From assembly GCF_030704305.1 (NCBI RefSeq), contig NZ_CP131935.1, forward strand, positions 1,612,001 through 1,676,000: a stretch of DNA of 64,000 bases, in the 5' to 3' direction. Position numbers and translations under genes: made by a program. Source of the DNA: Massilia sp. R2A-15 (GTDB taxonomy: Bacteria > Pseudomonadota > Gammaproteobacteria > Burkholderiales > Burkholderiaceae_D). How positions within the stretch are numbered: position 1 is the stretch's first letter; every line of letters begins with the position of its first letter. A model generated the notes under the pieces. It made no database searches. It saw only the letters and a program-made list of their open reading frames with translations, and had not been told where the DNA came from. Below are positions 25,171-33,991 of this stretch, in pieces.

Positions 25171-26424
25171 TTAGAGCGGCTTTTCCCGCTTGCCGGTGGC
25201 GAGGGCGATGGCGTTGACAATCACGCAAGATCCGGCGACGGCGAAGGCGAAGCGCACGCCGAAGTGATCGGCCATGCGGCCCCAGACCAGGCTGCCGGCG
25301 GTGTAGCCGGCCGCCATCACGAACAGGTAGATCGACAGCGTGCGTGCGCGGATGTGCGGCGGGAACGACGACTGCGCCGCCGCATTGAGGGTGGACACGG
25401 TGGCCGACCACGCCATGCCGGCCAGCACGATCATCGGCACCAGTACCGCCAGCGAGCGGGCGAACGACAGCGTGATCAGCATGGCGCCGTACACCAGCAG
25501 CGCCGCGCTCAGCAGGCGGGTGCGGTCGAAGCGCGCGCGCAGGCCCGGCAGCAGGAAGGCGGCGATGACGGCGCCGGCGCCCAGGCTACCCATCAGCATG
25601 CCGAAGGTGCTCGAATTCATCCGCAGCACGTCGCGCACGAACACCGGCAGCAGGCCGGCGAAGGCGATGGTGGCGAAAAACACCGTGCATACGTTGAACA
25701 GGATGTGACGGTAGCGGCTGCAGCCGAAAGCGCACGACAAGCCCGCCTTCATGCTTTCGAGGAAGGGCGTGGGCTTCGCCGTCGTGGGCAGGCGTTCGCG
25801 CCACCAGGCGCGGTACACGGCGAGCAGGCCGATGAAGGACAGCGCATTGGCCAGGAACAGCGCGCCCGGACCGACCAGGTTGAACAGCACCCCGCCCAGC
25901 GCCGGGCCGAGGATGGCGGCGACGTTGTAGCTGAGGTTGTTGAGGGTGGCGGCGGCCTCGAGTTCGTCGGGCTCGACCAGCGCCGACATCGACGCCTGCC
26001 AGGCCGGCCACATGAAGGCGGACCCGGTGCCCAGGCAGAACGTGAGCACCAGTACGGGCGCGGCCGTCACATGGCCGGTGATCACCAGGCCGGCCAGGGT
26101 GCAGGCGCACAGCGCCATGAACAGGTTGCAGAAGAACAGGAACTTTGGGCGGTCCACCGCGTCGGCGACCACGCCGGCGAACAGCGCGAACAGGAAGATC
26201 GGCACGTAGCTGGCGGTCTGGACGAGGGTGGTGACCGAGGCCGAATGCGACAGCGAGGCGATCAGCCAGGCCGATGCGAAAGTCTGGATCCAGGTGCCCA
26301 GGTTCGACACCAGGTTGGCCGTCCACAGGCGCCGGTAGCGGGGATGCCGAAGCGGCTTCGACAGGGGCACCTTGCGGCGCACCGGCTGCGCCGGGAGGGG
26401 AACGGACAAACTGTCTTTGGACAT
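25171..26424 (-). CDS. MFS transporter
   Basis: A 417-residue major facilitator with about 12 membrane spans, of the MFS_3/EntS-like branch: an N-terminal PLRHPRYRRLWTANLVSNLG motif, then GVVADAVDRPKFL (the loop 2-3 motif A variant) and a second repeat at GRMADHFGVR. Members export siderophores, drugs or metabolites. ATG 26424 is clear. Substrate cannot be assigned; it lies between the phosphatase and an acetyltransferase and is probably unrelated to the phospho-signalling set. Confidence 0.85.
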   Translation of the reverse strand: MSKDSLSVPLPAQPVRRKVPLSKPLRHPRYRRLWTANLVSNLGTWIQTFASAWLIASLSHSASVTTLVQTASYVPIFLFALFAGVVADAVDRPKFLFFCNLFMALCACTLAGLVITGHVTAAPVLVLTFCLGTGSAFMWPAWQASMSALVEPDELEAAATLNNLSYNVAAILGPALGGVLFNLVGPGALFLANALSFIGLLAVYRAWWRERLPTTAKPTPFLESMKAGLSCAFGCSRYRHILFNVCTVFFATIAFAGLLPVFVRDVLRMNSSTFGMLMGSLGAGAVIAAFLLPGLRARFDRTRLLSAALLVYGAMLITLSFARSLAVLVPMIVLAGMAWSATVSTLNAAAQSSFPPHIRARTLSIYLFVMAAGYTAGSLVWGRMADHFGVRFAFAVAGSCVIVNAIALATGKREKPL

Positions 26425-26529
26425 GATGAGTCCAGTCTAGGCCCGATAGTGCTGTGCGTCAACATTCGTGGGCATTATTTGATGGGCTGTGCTATGTTGG
26501 CGGGAGTAACAACATGGACGAAATGACCA

Positions 26530-26991
26530 ATGATTCGAATCAGGCCGATGGAGGCGGGGGAAGTACCAGTGGTGGCGGGCATGTTGAGGGCGCTGATGCT
26601 CGAATTCGTGCTGCATGAGTCGACCCCGGAGGGCGGGGCCACGGTGCTGCGGGAAAACAACGAAGAAGGTATCCGCGGCTTCATCGATAGCGGCTTCGTG
26701 TACCACGTTGCCGAAGCTGACGGCGCGATCGTCGGCTTTGCCGGCATGCGCGACCGCTCGCACCTGTTTCACATGTTCGTGGACCGCAACTGGCATCGCC
26801 AGGGCGTGGCGCGCCGGCTGTGGGAGGCGGCGCGGGCCGCCGCGATCGAGGCGGGCGGCAGCGGCAATTTCACCGTCAACGCGTCCAACTACGCGGTGCC
26901 GGTGTACGAGGCGCTGGGGTTCGTGCGCACGGGGCCGACGCAGGAAGCCAAGGGGATGGTTTTCAATCCGATGGCGCTCAATGCAGATTAA
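26530..26991 (+). CDS. GNAT family N-acetyltransferase
   Basis: A 153-residue GNAT enzyme that would use acetyl-CoA. The pyrophosphate-binding segment VDRNWHRQGVARRLWEAA (about 78-95) follows a central strand (LFHMF), and NASNYAVPVYEALGFV near 117-132 is the usual C-terminal alpha4-beta6 part. The start is ATG 26530. It is divergent from the MFS gene (105-bp gap). Acceptor unknown. Confidence 0.85.
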   Translation: MIRIRPMEAGEVPVVAGMLRALMLEFVLHESTPEGGATVLRENNEEGIRGFIDSGFVYHVAEADGAIVGFAGMRDRSHLFHMFVDRNWHRQGVARRLWEAARAAAIEAGGSGNFTVNASNYAVPVYEALGFVRTGPTQEAKGMVFNPMALNAD

Positions 26992-27025
26992 TGGCACTCA
27001 CCCTGTAAATCCTCCAATGCCCAAA

Positions 27026-27475
27026 TCAAGGTGTACGGTAGCACATGGCCATTTGCGCGCAGCGGGCCGGTCCTGGCAGATGAGTCCAGTCGCCAGGAGA
27101 AGGAAACGTGTATCCGCAAATTTGATTCAACGCCTGGAGTGAAAAAAAGCCTTGGTTGCGGCCGAGTTTTATTGCCCAGCAATCCGCAGCGTTTTCATTG
27201 CTCCCAACGACCTGATGCGCACATTCATGGGTATAGATGAACCACTGGATGGTAGGTGGAAGGAAGAAAAAATCCGGGCGAAATAAAAGTTGCCCTGGCG
27301 TTGCCATTGCGATATCCGAGATGTTGGCGACGTATGATATGGCGCCATTGCACTGAAGCCGAACGCCCGCAATGATGGGTGTGGGTCCCAAGATGTTTAT
27401 GATTTGCGATTGGCCTGCATGGGGGAAGCCGAACATCAATCCCAACGCCAACATCGAACTTTTTAGTGCGCGCAT
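27026..27475 (-). CDS. Secreted HExxH metalloprotease-like protein
   Basis: A 149-residue exported protein: MRALKSSMLALGLMFGFPHAGQSQ is a signal peptide. The motif THECAH is an HExxH zinc site, followed by NENAADCWAI, where the E or D could supply the third ligand as in gluzincin-like families with ExxAD. Four further cysteines could form disulfides. It is small for a peptidase, so it may be a minimal metallopeptidase or an inactive relative. ATG 27475 follows AAGGGAAA; the frame is open further upstream but without a start signal. The gene lies in an AT-richer patch with two broken genes. Confidence 0.65.
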   Translation of the reverse strand: MRALKSSMLALGLMFGFPHAGQSQIINILGPTPIIAGVRLQCNGAISYVANISDIAMATPGQLLFRPDFFFLPPTIQWFIYTHECAHQVVGSNENAADCWAIKLGRNQGFFSLQALNQICGYTFPSPGDWTHLPGPARCAQMAMCYRTP

Positions 27476-27545
27476 GGATATTTCCCTTAAGGTTGGAAAT
27501 TCTTTGTTTAAACAAAAAACCTCTAAACCACCGAGATCGCCGGTA

Positions 27546-28432
27546 TTACTGGAGAGATTGTAATTCGGTGGGGACAGGGCAGCGTTTATCCCGTAACTGG
27601 AGTTGGTCAATCTGGGATTTCAACGTGGAGATCAGAGCCGCACGACTGGGCGGCGGAATTTGCGGGTCCAGAGTATATTGCATAAACTGTCGGATTCGTT
27701 CTAGGCCTACGCCACAGTCACCCATCGCGAATTCGGAAATGGCCCAATCGCTAATGATGTACGCGCGTACCCCATTGATTCCAAACCCTGCTTCATTTCG
27801 CAAGACATTAAGCGAGTCCTCAAACGCTTTTCTGCCCTCTTGTATTTTTCCAGTGGAGAACTTAAGCGCGCCTTGTAACGACGCGCTTCCGACTGAAGCG
27901 AGGGAACGGCGTCTTTCACCTTGATTGCGCGTTCGACAAAAATATCAGCGCTTTTCCAATCGTAAATATTTAATGACTCCGATATCAAAACGATCAGTTG
28001 TGGAATTCCCGCTTGGTCGCCAATCCGAGGCAAAAGCGTCGTTGCATACTGAATATTCGCCAGCACTTGCGGCGTAACCATCGAGTTCACAGCCATCACC
28101 ATTTGCGGATTATTGGATTGGTACTGCAGTTGAATCATATTTTGGCGTAGATTCGCCACTGCATTTACGGCCTTGTTGAATTCTTCGGTCTCTCGAAATA
28201 GTGTTTCCCGCGGTTTAGTCCAAAAAATGTCAAAAAGAGAAATCGTACTGAGCAGAATGCCAATCATCAGCGCGAAGAAGCTTGCCTTTTTCTGCAACCA
28301 GGCGAAACGACTCGTTTCTTCTGGCTGTTCGAGGTGTTTTAATCTTGAATCGAATGTATTGAGAACCAAGTCAAGCGACGCGGATTGGCTGAGCGCAGCA
28401 CTCTGTTCGTTTGGCGACGGGTTATCGTTCAT
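27546..28432 (-). pseudogene. Frameshifted membrane-anchored gene of unknown function
   Basis: The reading starts at ATG 28432 and gives a soluble head, one membrane span (about residues 50-70, FFALMIGILLSTISLFDIFW) and a helical part. After about residue 187 (SEARRYK) the natural sequence continues in another frame as GALKFSTGKIQEGRKAFEDS and runs to a stop at 27546. Restoring one A near 27873-27875 joins the two into one protein of about 295 residues with a TPR-like helical tail. It is either a recent mutation or a sequencing error. Base composition is more AT-rich than the surroundings, which suggests transfer. No family recognised. Confidence 0.7.
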
Positions 28433-28655
28433 GGGACTGCCTCAGGTTTAGCGCGATCGTGGACCACCAGTCGCGAGAGCGAGGGTCTTACCTTCGAGAT
28501 CGTACCCACGCCAGGTTGGCCCTTCTGCGGAGCATACGGGATCGCCGGGTGAAGGCGCTTTTAGTCTTCCTGCATCGCTTCCCGTCGGTGTGCAGAAGTT
28601 ATTTCGATGCTAGGCGCAGCGAGCAACCCGGGCAAGCTACTAGAAATGGGGGGTG

Positions 28656-29207
28656 TTATTTCACCGTCAACGCGTCCAGTTGCCGGCCGCGCCCCCGCGG
28701 GCAGCTGAAAAGAAATTCCCGGATCACTCCGCTGTCGTCGGTGAGCGACAGCGTGCAATCGTTGCGTTGCTGCCGAATCGTGATGTCGGGATTCGGTGCG
28801 CGATACGATTTGATCAAGTTGGTGACCGATTCATTTTTGTACGCCCAGTCGAAGGCGCCGATGTCTTGTTCGAGCAGGCGCTCGGCGTCCGCGGAGTAGA
28901 TCACCAGCTAGTCCGGTCTTTTTAAGCTTGATGTTGGATCGCCCGACCACAAGTTCGACGCCCGCGCGATCCACAGATAGGTCGACGCAGGGACATCCGG
29001 TATGACTGTCGTGTGGCCGGTGTCGCACTCTTCCAGCGTGATGTTCCAGATCGCGCCGTCGGTTCCCTGATGAGGATGGCGCGCAATCAGGTGCGACGAG
29101 TCGGCCTGCAGGTCGACTGTGCGGTAGTACCGGGTTCGGTCGGCGCTGGCCCCCGCCGGGAACAGCAAAGTGATGCAGCCCAGTCCGAAGAAGTGGCGCA
29201 TGTTCAT
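28656..29207 (-). pseudogene. Secreted protein gene interrupted by an in-frame TAG
   Basis: From ATG 29207 the frame encodes a signal peptide (MNMRHFFGLGCITLLFPAGASA) and reaches TAG at 28908-28910 after 99 residues. The same frame continues without another stop for about 83 residues to 28656, and that part (IYSADAERLLEQDIGAFDWAYKNES) looks like normal protein. Read through, it would be one exported protein of about 183 residues. The start overlaps the monooxygenase stop by four bases, so it was translated in tandem. Nonsense mutation is the simplest explanation. Function unknown. Confidence 0.6.
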
Positions 29208-29509
29208 TGCTGTGGCTTCGCCATGCCGATCCCGCCGAGCGGCTCGGTCTCGAACCGTTCGCCAAAACCGGCGATCATCGGCCGACCTTTGGCGATTGTC
29301 TGCTGCACCGCCGGGCGGGACAGTGACGCCTCGTGGCTGTCCTGGCTGTCCCATGCTTCGGTGATCCACATCGCATCGGGATCGGTTTTGTCGTTGGCGA
29401 TCACGTAACTGTGGCAGCCCGGCATCGCTGACGTGCCTTCGAGGAGAACGGCGACGAGTGCGTCGCGCTGGCCCGGCACGCAACGTATCTTTCCGATCAA
29501 GCCGTACAT
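29204..29509 (-). CDS. Antibiotic biosynthesis monooxygenase (ABM) domain protein
   Basis: A 101-residue dimeric alpha/beta-barrel protein of the ABM family. Visible pattern: MYGLIGKIRCVPGQRDALVAVL, GCHSYVIANDKTDPDAMWITEAWDS (the W-x-x-E-x-W core) and a closing helix/strand. Members oxidise quinone-like substrates or degrade heme; many act on unknown small molecules. ATG 29509 is clear. It is coupled to the interrupted secreted gene (ATGA overlap). Confidence 0.8.
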   Translation of the reverse strand: MYGLIGKIRCVPGQRDALVAVLLEGTSAMPGCHSYVIANDKTDPDAMWITEAWDSQDSHEASLSRPAVQQTIAKGRPMIAGFGERFETEPLGGIGMAKPQQ

Positions 29510-29652
29510 CGCGGTCGCTCCCCGAGAGTTATTGTTGCGACCGAGTGTAAGAACAATCGATTAATTCGGCAATGGGTTCTCCGCATTCGCGAAGACGACG
29601 GGATAATGGTCGTCGTCCTCGCGAAAGCGCGTGAAAGCGGCGACCCCATCAT

Positions 29653-30099
29653 TCAACGCCGCTCGTCCGCGCGCCGCAGCCACAGGCTGCTGACCCATCC
29701 CGTCGCCGGCTTGCCGCCCACGCGCGTGCTGACCTCCCACCAATCGCCTTCGCGCGTGCCGGTCGTCGTCACCACCGCGCCGACAGGAACCACCGCCAGC
29801 CGCCGCGCGCCGATGCCGCTGCCGGCGCGCAGGTTGAGATCCTCGAACACCAGGTAGCTGCGGCCCGCCGTCGGCCACACCGGCCGGATCGCTGCGAGGC
29901 CTTCGGTCGCCGTCGTCGTGGCCATCGCCGGTTTCGGCAGCGCCTGGAAAAGCAGGCTCCCGATGCCCCACGTTCCCGCAACCAGGATCGCCAAGGCGCG
30001 CGCGTTTGGCCGCTTCCACCAGCGGCCCGGCGTCAGGAACGCCGCCAGCACCAGCGTCAGCGCCAGTCCCGCCGCGAACGCCGCGATCATGTAAGCCAT
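29653..30099 (-). CDS. Membrane protein with a bacterial SH3 domain
   Basis: A 148-residue protein with two N-terminal membrane spans (about 1-22 and 35-55) and an SH3b domain (about 88-145; NLRAGSGIGARRLAVVPVG, then GDWWEVSTR and GWVSSLWLRR). Bacterial SH3 domains commonly bind peptidoglycan peptides. GGAGG lies 5 bp before ATG 30099. It is the last gene of the operon kinase - SEDS - FHA-like - SH3b, 11 bp after the gene upstream, so a cell-wall-binding role fits its partners. Confidence 0.8.
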   Translation of the reverse strand: MAYMIAAFAAGLALTLVLAAFLTPGRWWKRPNARALAILVAGTWGIGSLLFQALPKPAMATTTATEGLAAIRPVWPTAGRSYLVFEDLNLRAGSGIGARRLAVVPVGAVVTTTGTREGDWWEVSTRVGGKPATGWVSSLWLRRADERR

Positions 30100-30110
30100 G
30101 CCAGCCTCCG

Positions 30111-31643
30111 TTACGCGTCGAAGCGCAGCACGTAATGGCCGGCCACCAAGTGATGCCCGGCCGGCAGCAGGTAAGGCGTGTCGCCGCCGATGCCGGCGAC
30201 GAAGCGCATCTGCTCGTCGAGGTGGTACAGCGCCTGCGTCGCGCTGAGGCGGCCGATCTGGTAGCCGCCGCCCGCCGCTTCGAAGCTGAAGGCATTGCGC
30301 GACAGGCCGATGCGGTCCGCGCTGGCGCTGTCGAAGCCTTCCGAGCGCCGCAGGAAGCGCGCCTGGTCCAGCACGCGCAGCGCCGCCAGCATCGGCGCGC
30401 TGCGGCCGAACACGAAACGCGCGCCGCTGGCCGCCGGCACGGCCGGCGGATTGGCCAGGGTCAGGATCGCCGAGTAGCGGTCGGCCATCTCGGGCGCCAC
30501 CGCGGACAGCGTCACCGTGCCGCCTTCGACCGGCGTAAACGTCGCCGGCACCGCGATGCGTTCGCGGCCGGCGCCGGTGATGGCGTGCAGTTCGTCGCCG
30601 GCGTCCACCGCGAAGCTGATGATGGCATCTTCGGCGTGGGCGGCCACGCCGAGCGTGCGATCGAGCCCGATTTCCAGGGCCAGCGCGCCGGTTTCGCGGT
30701 AGCGCGACAGCCGCGGCATCGCCAGCGCCACCAGGCTTACGCGCTGTTGCGACACGGGCGCGTAGGTCGCGTCGCCCTCGACGGGCGTCGAAGGCCGGTG
30801 GCTGCCCGGCACCGCGGTCAGTTCGACTTCGTCCGGCGCGCGCGAGCGCGTCTTCCACACGGCTGCGGGCTTGAGCTGGATCGGCGACGCTGCCGCCGGC
30901 TTGTCCGGCGCCGCGGCTGCGGGCGCGACGCGCGTCACCTTCATCAGCAGCCTGGCCCCGGGGCCATCGAGCTTCGACTTCACTGTGAAGTAGCCGCCGA
31001 TCGGATCGAAGGTGCAATCGAATGCGCCTTTCGGGCGCACCTGGACCTCGATCGGGGCATCCGGCCCGTCGTTGATCAGGAGGATCGCGCCGTCGGCGCC
31101 GAACGGCCAGTCCGGCGCCGCGTGGCTGGCCGACTGGTCGTCCGCGCCGATCAGCGCCAGGCGCTGGTTGGGGTAGATCGAACACACCGGCTTCCAGATC
31201 GCACTGTCGCGCGACGTCGTGACCGCGTACAGCACCTTTTCATCCGGCGCCGGCAGGTACACCGCGTGCCCGAACTTTACCTCGACCTGGCCCGGCTCCA
31301 GCGAGTCGGCGCCGACCACGTCGTAGCGCACCTCGTCGCTGCCGAGCAGGTCGCCGAAATCCTTCTGATGCAACTGGGCCAGCGACTGCGCCAGGTCGCG
31401 CACGCGCGCGCCGCGCGTGAGGTGGCGATCGTCGTCCACCTCGTCCTGCGGCAGCATCAGCGTCACGTGCGAGAAGCAGCGCGTGGCGGCGCGGCCGCGG
31501 TGTTCGCGCGGCGATCGTTCGAGCAGGTCGCGCAGCAGCGGCCTGCGCGCAAACAGCGCCAGCCCCGGCGCCTGCCACAGCGCCTCGGCGTTGAAGACAT
31601 CAGGCACCTTGCCTAGCACTTCGTGTTGGACATAGACCGGCAT
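30111..31643 (-). CDS. FHA-like protein of the SEDS operon
   Basis: A 510-residue soluble protein. The C-terminal 75 residues (IGLSRNAFSFEAAGGGYQIG, then a loop, LLPAGHHLVAGHYVLRF) match the FHA fold pattern: SR-N-x-F, a strand, and the closing L..G..I..G...LRF; the usual S-x-x-G-T-x-x-N loop is degenerate. The remainder is mostly beta with no family recognised. GAGGAGAT precedes ATG 31643, which lies inside the end of the SEDS gene (31-bp overlap), so it is co-translated with it. It may read phosphorylation by the kinase that heads the operon. Confidence 0.65.
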   Translation of the reverse strand: MPVYVQHEVLGKVPDVFNAEALWQAPGLALFARRPLLRDLLERSPREHRGRAATRCFSHVTLMLPQDEVDDDRHLTRGARVRDLAQSLAQLHQKDFGDLLGSDEVRYDVVGADSLEPGQVEVKFGHAVYLPAPDEKVLYAVTTSRDSAIWKPVCSIYPNQRLALIGADDQSASHAAPDWPFGADGAILLINDGPDAPIEVQVRPKGAFDCTFDPIGGYFTVKSKLDGPGARLLMKVTRVAPAAAAPDKPAAASPIQLKPAAVWKTRSRAPDEVELTAVPGSHRPSTPVEGDATYAPVSQQRVSLVALAMPRLSRYRETGALALEIGLDRTLGVAAHAEDAIISFAVDAGDELHAITGAGRERIAVPATFTPVEGGTVTLSAVAPEMADRYSAILTLANPPAVPAASGARFVFGRSAPMLAALRVLDQARFLRRSEGFDSASADRIGLSRNAFSFEAAGGGYQIGRLSATQALYHLDEQMRFVAGIGGDTPYLLPAGHHLVAGHYVLRFDA

Positions 31644-33991
31644 GATTGAATCTCCTCGGATGATTGGGCGCTGATCGCACTGAACGCTAGCAGGGGGCAG
31701 ATGAAAAACAGCAGGTGGCTGCCGCCGGCCGAGAGAAAGCTCATGGGCTGGCCCATGATCGGGAAAATCGCCAGGTTGGTGCCCCACGAGAGCAGGAAGT
31801 GGCCCAGCACGAAGGCGGCGCCGCCGCACAGTGCGAAGCAGCGGAAGCGGCCCATCCAGGCGTGGCGGAAATCGCGCGCTTCGACGCTGGCGGCATACGA
31901 GCGCGCGGCTGTCTGCAGCACCCCGACCAGGAACAGCGCCTGCAGCATCCACAGCGCGAGCGCGCCGGCCAGGCCGTGTCGGTTCACGAAGAACGACGGC
32001 GCAAAGTCGTCCTGCACCTGCGGGATGTGCAGCGCGCTGCCGGCCGGCTGGCCCAGCGACGAGATGCCGAGCAACTGGTCCGAGCCCCACCACGCGCCCT
32101 CGGCGATGGCGCGCGCACCGAGCAGCAGCTGCTGGCCGGTGTGCGGATGGCTGGCCGGATCCAGCCACACCAGGAAGCGGTCGGCGTAAAAGGTCCATTG
32201 GGACACCTCGCCGGCGCCGGCGCCGCGCAGCCAGGCGATGGACGCCGCGGCGCCGCAGGCGAGGCCGACGATGGCGGCCGTGGCGAGATACTTGCGCGCC
32301 GCCAGCGACCAGGCGAACGCCATCGCCATGCTCCATACCAGCAGCAGGATCAGCGGCGAGTAGTCGTCCACCTGCACCAGCGCGAGGCCAAGCAGGGCGA
32401 GGAACAGCAGCGCCGGGGCGGCGAGCCGGAACCAGCGCAGGACGGGATGGATGTGCGCGGGCAGCGCCGCATCCCATCCGAGACCGAGGGCGATGCAGTG
32501 CGCGGTCAGCGCCGTCAGCGCAAGCTTGGCGAATTCCACCGGCTGCAGGTCGAACACCCCGGTTTCGTCGCCGAGCACCACTTGCAGCAGCAGGGCCGCC
32601 AGCGCGCCGCACGCGAGCAGCGCGAGCATCCATTCGAGCCGGGTCTGCGGCATGACGAAAGCGCGTCCGCCCAGCCGCAGCCGCAGGTGCGCGCCGATGC
32701 CGAGGCCGATTGCCAGCAGCGCGGTGGACTTCTGATAGTGGCGCAGCCAGGACGACTCCATGGCGCCGAGGCCCAGTTCGAGCTGCGCGAGCAGGCCCAC
32801 GGCAAGCAACAGCACGCCCGCCGCCGTCACCAGCGACGGGCGTCCCGGCAGCATCAGGCAGCACCACATGGCGGCGCATCCGAGCAGGATCGACACGCCG
32901 ACGCCGGGCGGCGTGCCCGCGCGCTGCAGGACCAGGGCGGCGATGCCGGCGATGGCAAGCAGCACCGTGGCAAAGCTCGCCGCGCGGGTGGCGGGGGCGA
33001 CGCCGCGCTCGAACGGCCAGCGTCCGCGCTGCCATGCGAGGGCGCCGGTGGCCGCGAGCGCGCCGCACAGCACAAGCGCCAGGAGCCACGCCGGCCCGCC
33101 GGACAGCGCCCACGGTCGTCGCCAGCCCCATTCCCATTGGACCTGCGGCGGCAGCTCGACGCGCGCGTCAAGGAACAGGGCGACGTGGCCCACTGGCCTG
33201 AATTCCAAGCGGTCGTTCGCGATGCGAATCGCAAGGCGCGTATGGCCGGCGACCAGCGCCGTTACGCCGTCGAGCGGAACTTCGTTGCGCGCCAGGTCGA
33301 AGCTGCCGGCGCCCGAGGCCACCAGCATCGGCGCGGTGCCGCCGCCGCTTGCCAGCAGCAGCCGGCCATTGCTGCGGCCAAGCGTCGCGGCGCCGATTTC
33401 GATGTGTTCCAGTCCCAGGCGGTTGTCGCAATACAGATTGCCGCCGAATGAAAGCGGCCGCGCGAAGGTCATCGTGCGCGGCGCCCAGCGGTTCCACAGC
33501 GCCGCGACGCGGGCGCCCAGCCGGGCGTCGGGGCAGGGCGGCAGAGCGCGGCCGTCACGCTGCAGGGTTGCGCCGTCGTAGCGCCAGCGCTGCCCGGCGC
33601 CGGCAAATGCGACGGAATGGTCGTCGCCCGATTGCACCGTGAACAAGGCGCCGCCGATGCGAAATTGCTGGCCTTCGCGCAGGGCGATTGTCCCGGTGCG
33701 CAGCTCCGATCCGTCGCGCTGCAGCAGCAGCTGCCGGTTGCCGCTCACATTGCGCGCAAACCAGCGGCCGGCCAGATCGCGCCGAATGCCGACGTGGGCC
33801 CTGTCGGCCTGCGGCGCGGCCAGTTCCTGCCGCCCCAGCGTGATCGACTCGCCCGGCTTGAGCGACAGCGCGATGAGTGCCGGCGACATCACCGCCGGCG
33901 AGCGCCACAGCGCCACCAGCTGCAAGGCGCACAGCACGCCGAGCGCGATCGCCGCGACCAGGAATCCGCCAAGGTGGAGGCGCCGGATCAT
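31613..33991 (-). CDS. RodA/FtsW-family (SEDS) glycan polymerase with N-terminal FHA-like domain
   Basis: A 792-residue membrane protein; usual RodA/FtsW are 370-420. Order: membrane span (7-29), FHA-like beta domain (about 45-120; GESITLGR, then HVGIRRDLAGRWFARNVSG), a further beta-rich part to about 290, span 301-320, then the SEDS core (about 335-775). The core has DLQPVEFAKLAL at 481-492, DP...GQQLLLGARAIAEG at 611-632, PQVQDDF at 657-663 where D662 matches the catalytic Asp of FtsW/RodA, and PIMGQPMSFLSAGGS at 744-758, so lipid II glycosyltransferase activity is plausible. ATG 33991 overlaps the kinase stop (ATGA). The extra domain faces the side set by span 1, probably periplasm, which is odd for a phosphothreonine reader. 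Confidence 0.85.
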   Translation of the reverse strand: MIRRLHLGGFLVAAIALGVLCALQLVALWRSPAVMSPALIALSLKPGESITLGRQELAAPQADRAHVGIRRDLAGRWFARNVSGNRQLLLQRDGSELRTGTIALREGQQFRIGGALFTVQSGDDHSVAFAGAGQRWRYDGATLQRDGRALPPCPDARLGARVAALWNRWAPRTMTFARPLSFGGNLYCDNRLGLEHIEIGAATLGRSNGRLLLASGGGTAPMLVASGAGSFDLARNEVPLDGVTALVAGHTRLAIRIANDRLEFRPVGHVALFLDARVELPPQVQWEWGWRRPWALSGGPAWLLALVLCGALAATGALAWQRGRWPFERGVAPATRAASFATVLLAIAGIAALVLQRAGTPPGVGVSILLGCAAMWCCLMLPGRPSLVTAAGVLLLAVGLLAQLELGLGAMESSWLRHYQKSTALLAIGLGIGAHLRLRLGGRAFVMPQTRLEWMLALLACGALAALLLQVVLGDETGVFDLQPVEFAKLALTALTAHCIALGLGWDAALPAHIHPVLRWFRLAAPALLFLALLGLALVQVDDYSPLILLLVWSMAMAFAWSLAARKYLATAAIVGLACGAAASIAWLRGAGAGEVSQWTFYADRFLVWLDPASHPHTGQQLLLGARAIAEGAWWGSDQLLGISSLGQPAGSALHIPQVQDDFAPSFFVNRHGLAGALALWMLQALFLVGVLQTAARSYAASVEARDFRHAWMGRFRCFALCGGAAFVLGHFLLSWGTNLAIFPIMGQPMSFLSAGGSHLLFFICPLLAFSAISAQSSEEIQSCRSMSNTKC

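Noticed and set aside
30111..33137. A single 1008-residue minus-strand protein
   Set aside because: The frame runs open through the SEDS gene, but that part is a Pro/Arg/Ala-rich shadow. A strong ribosome site and ATG at 31643 mark the true start of the 510-residue protein.
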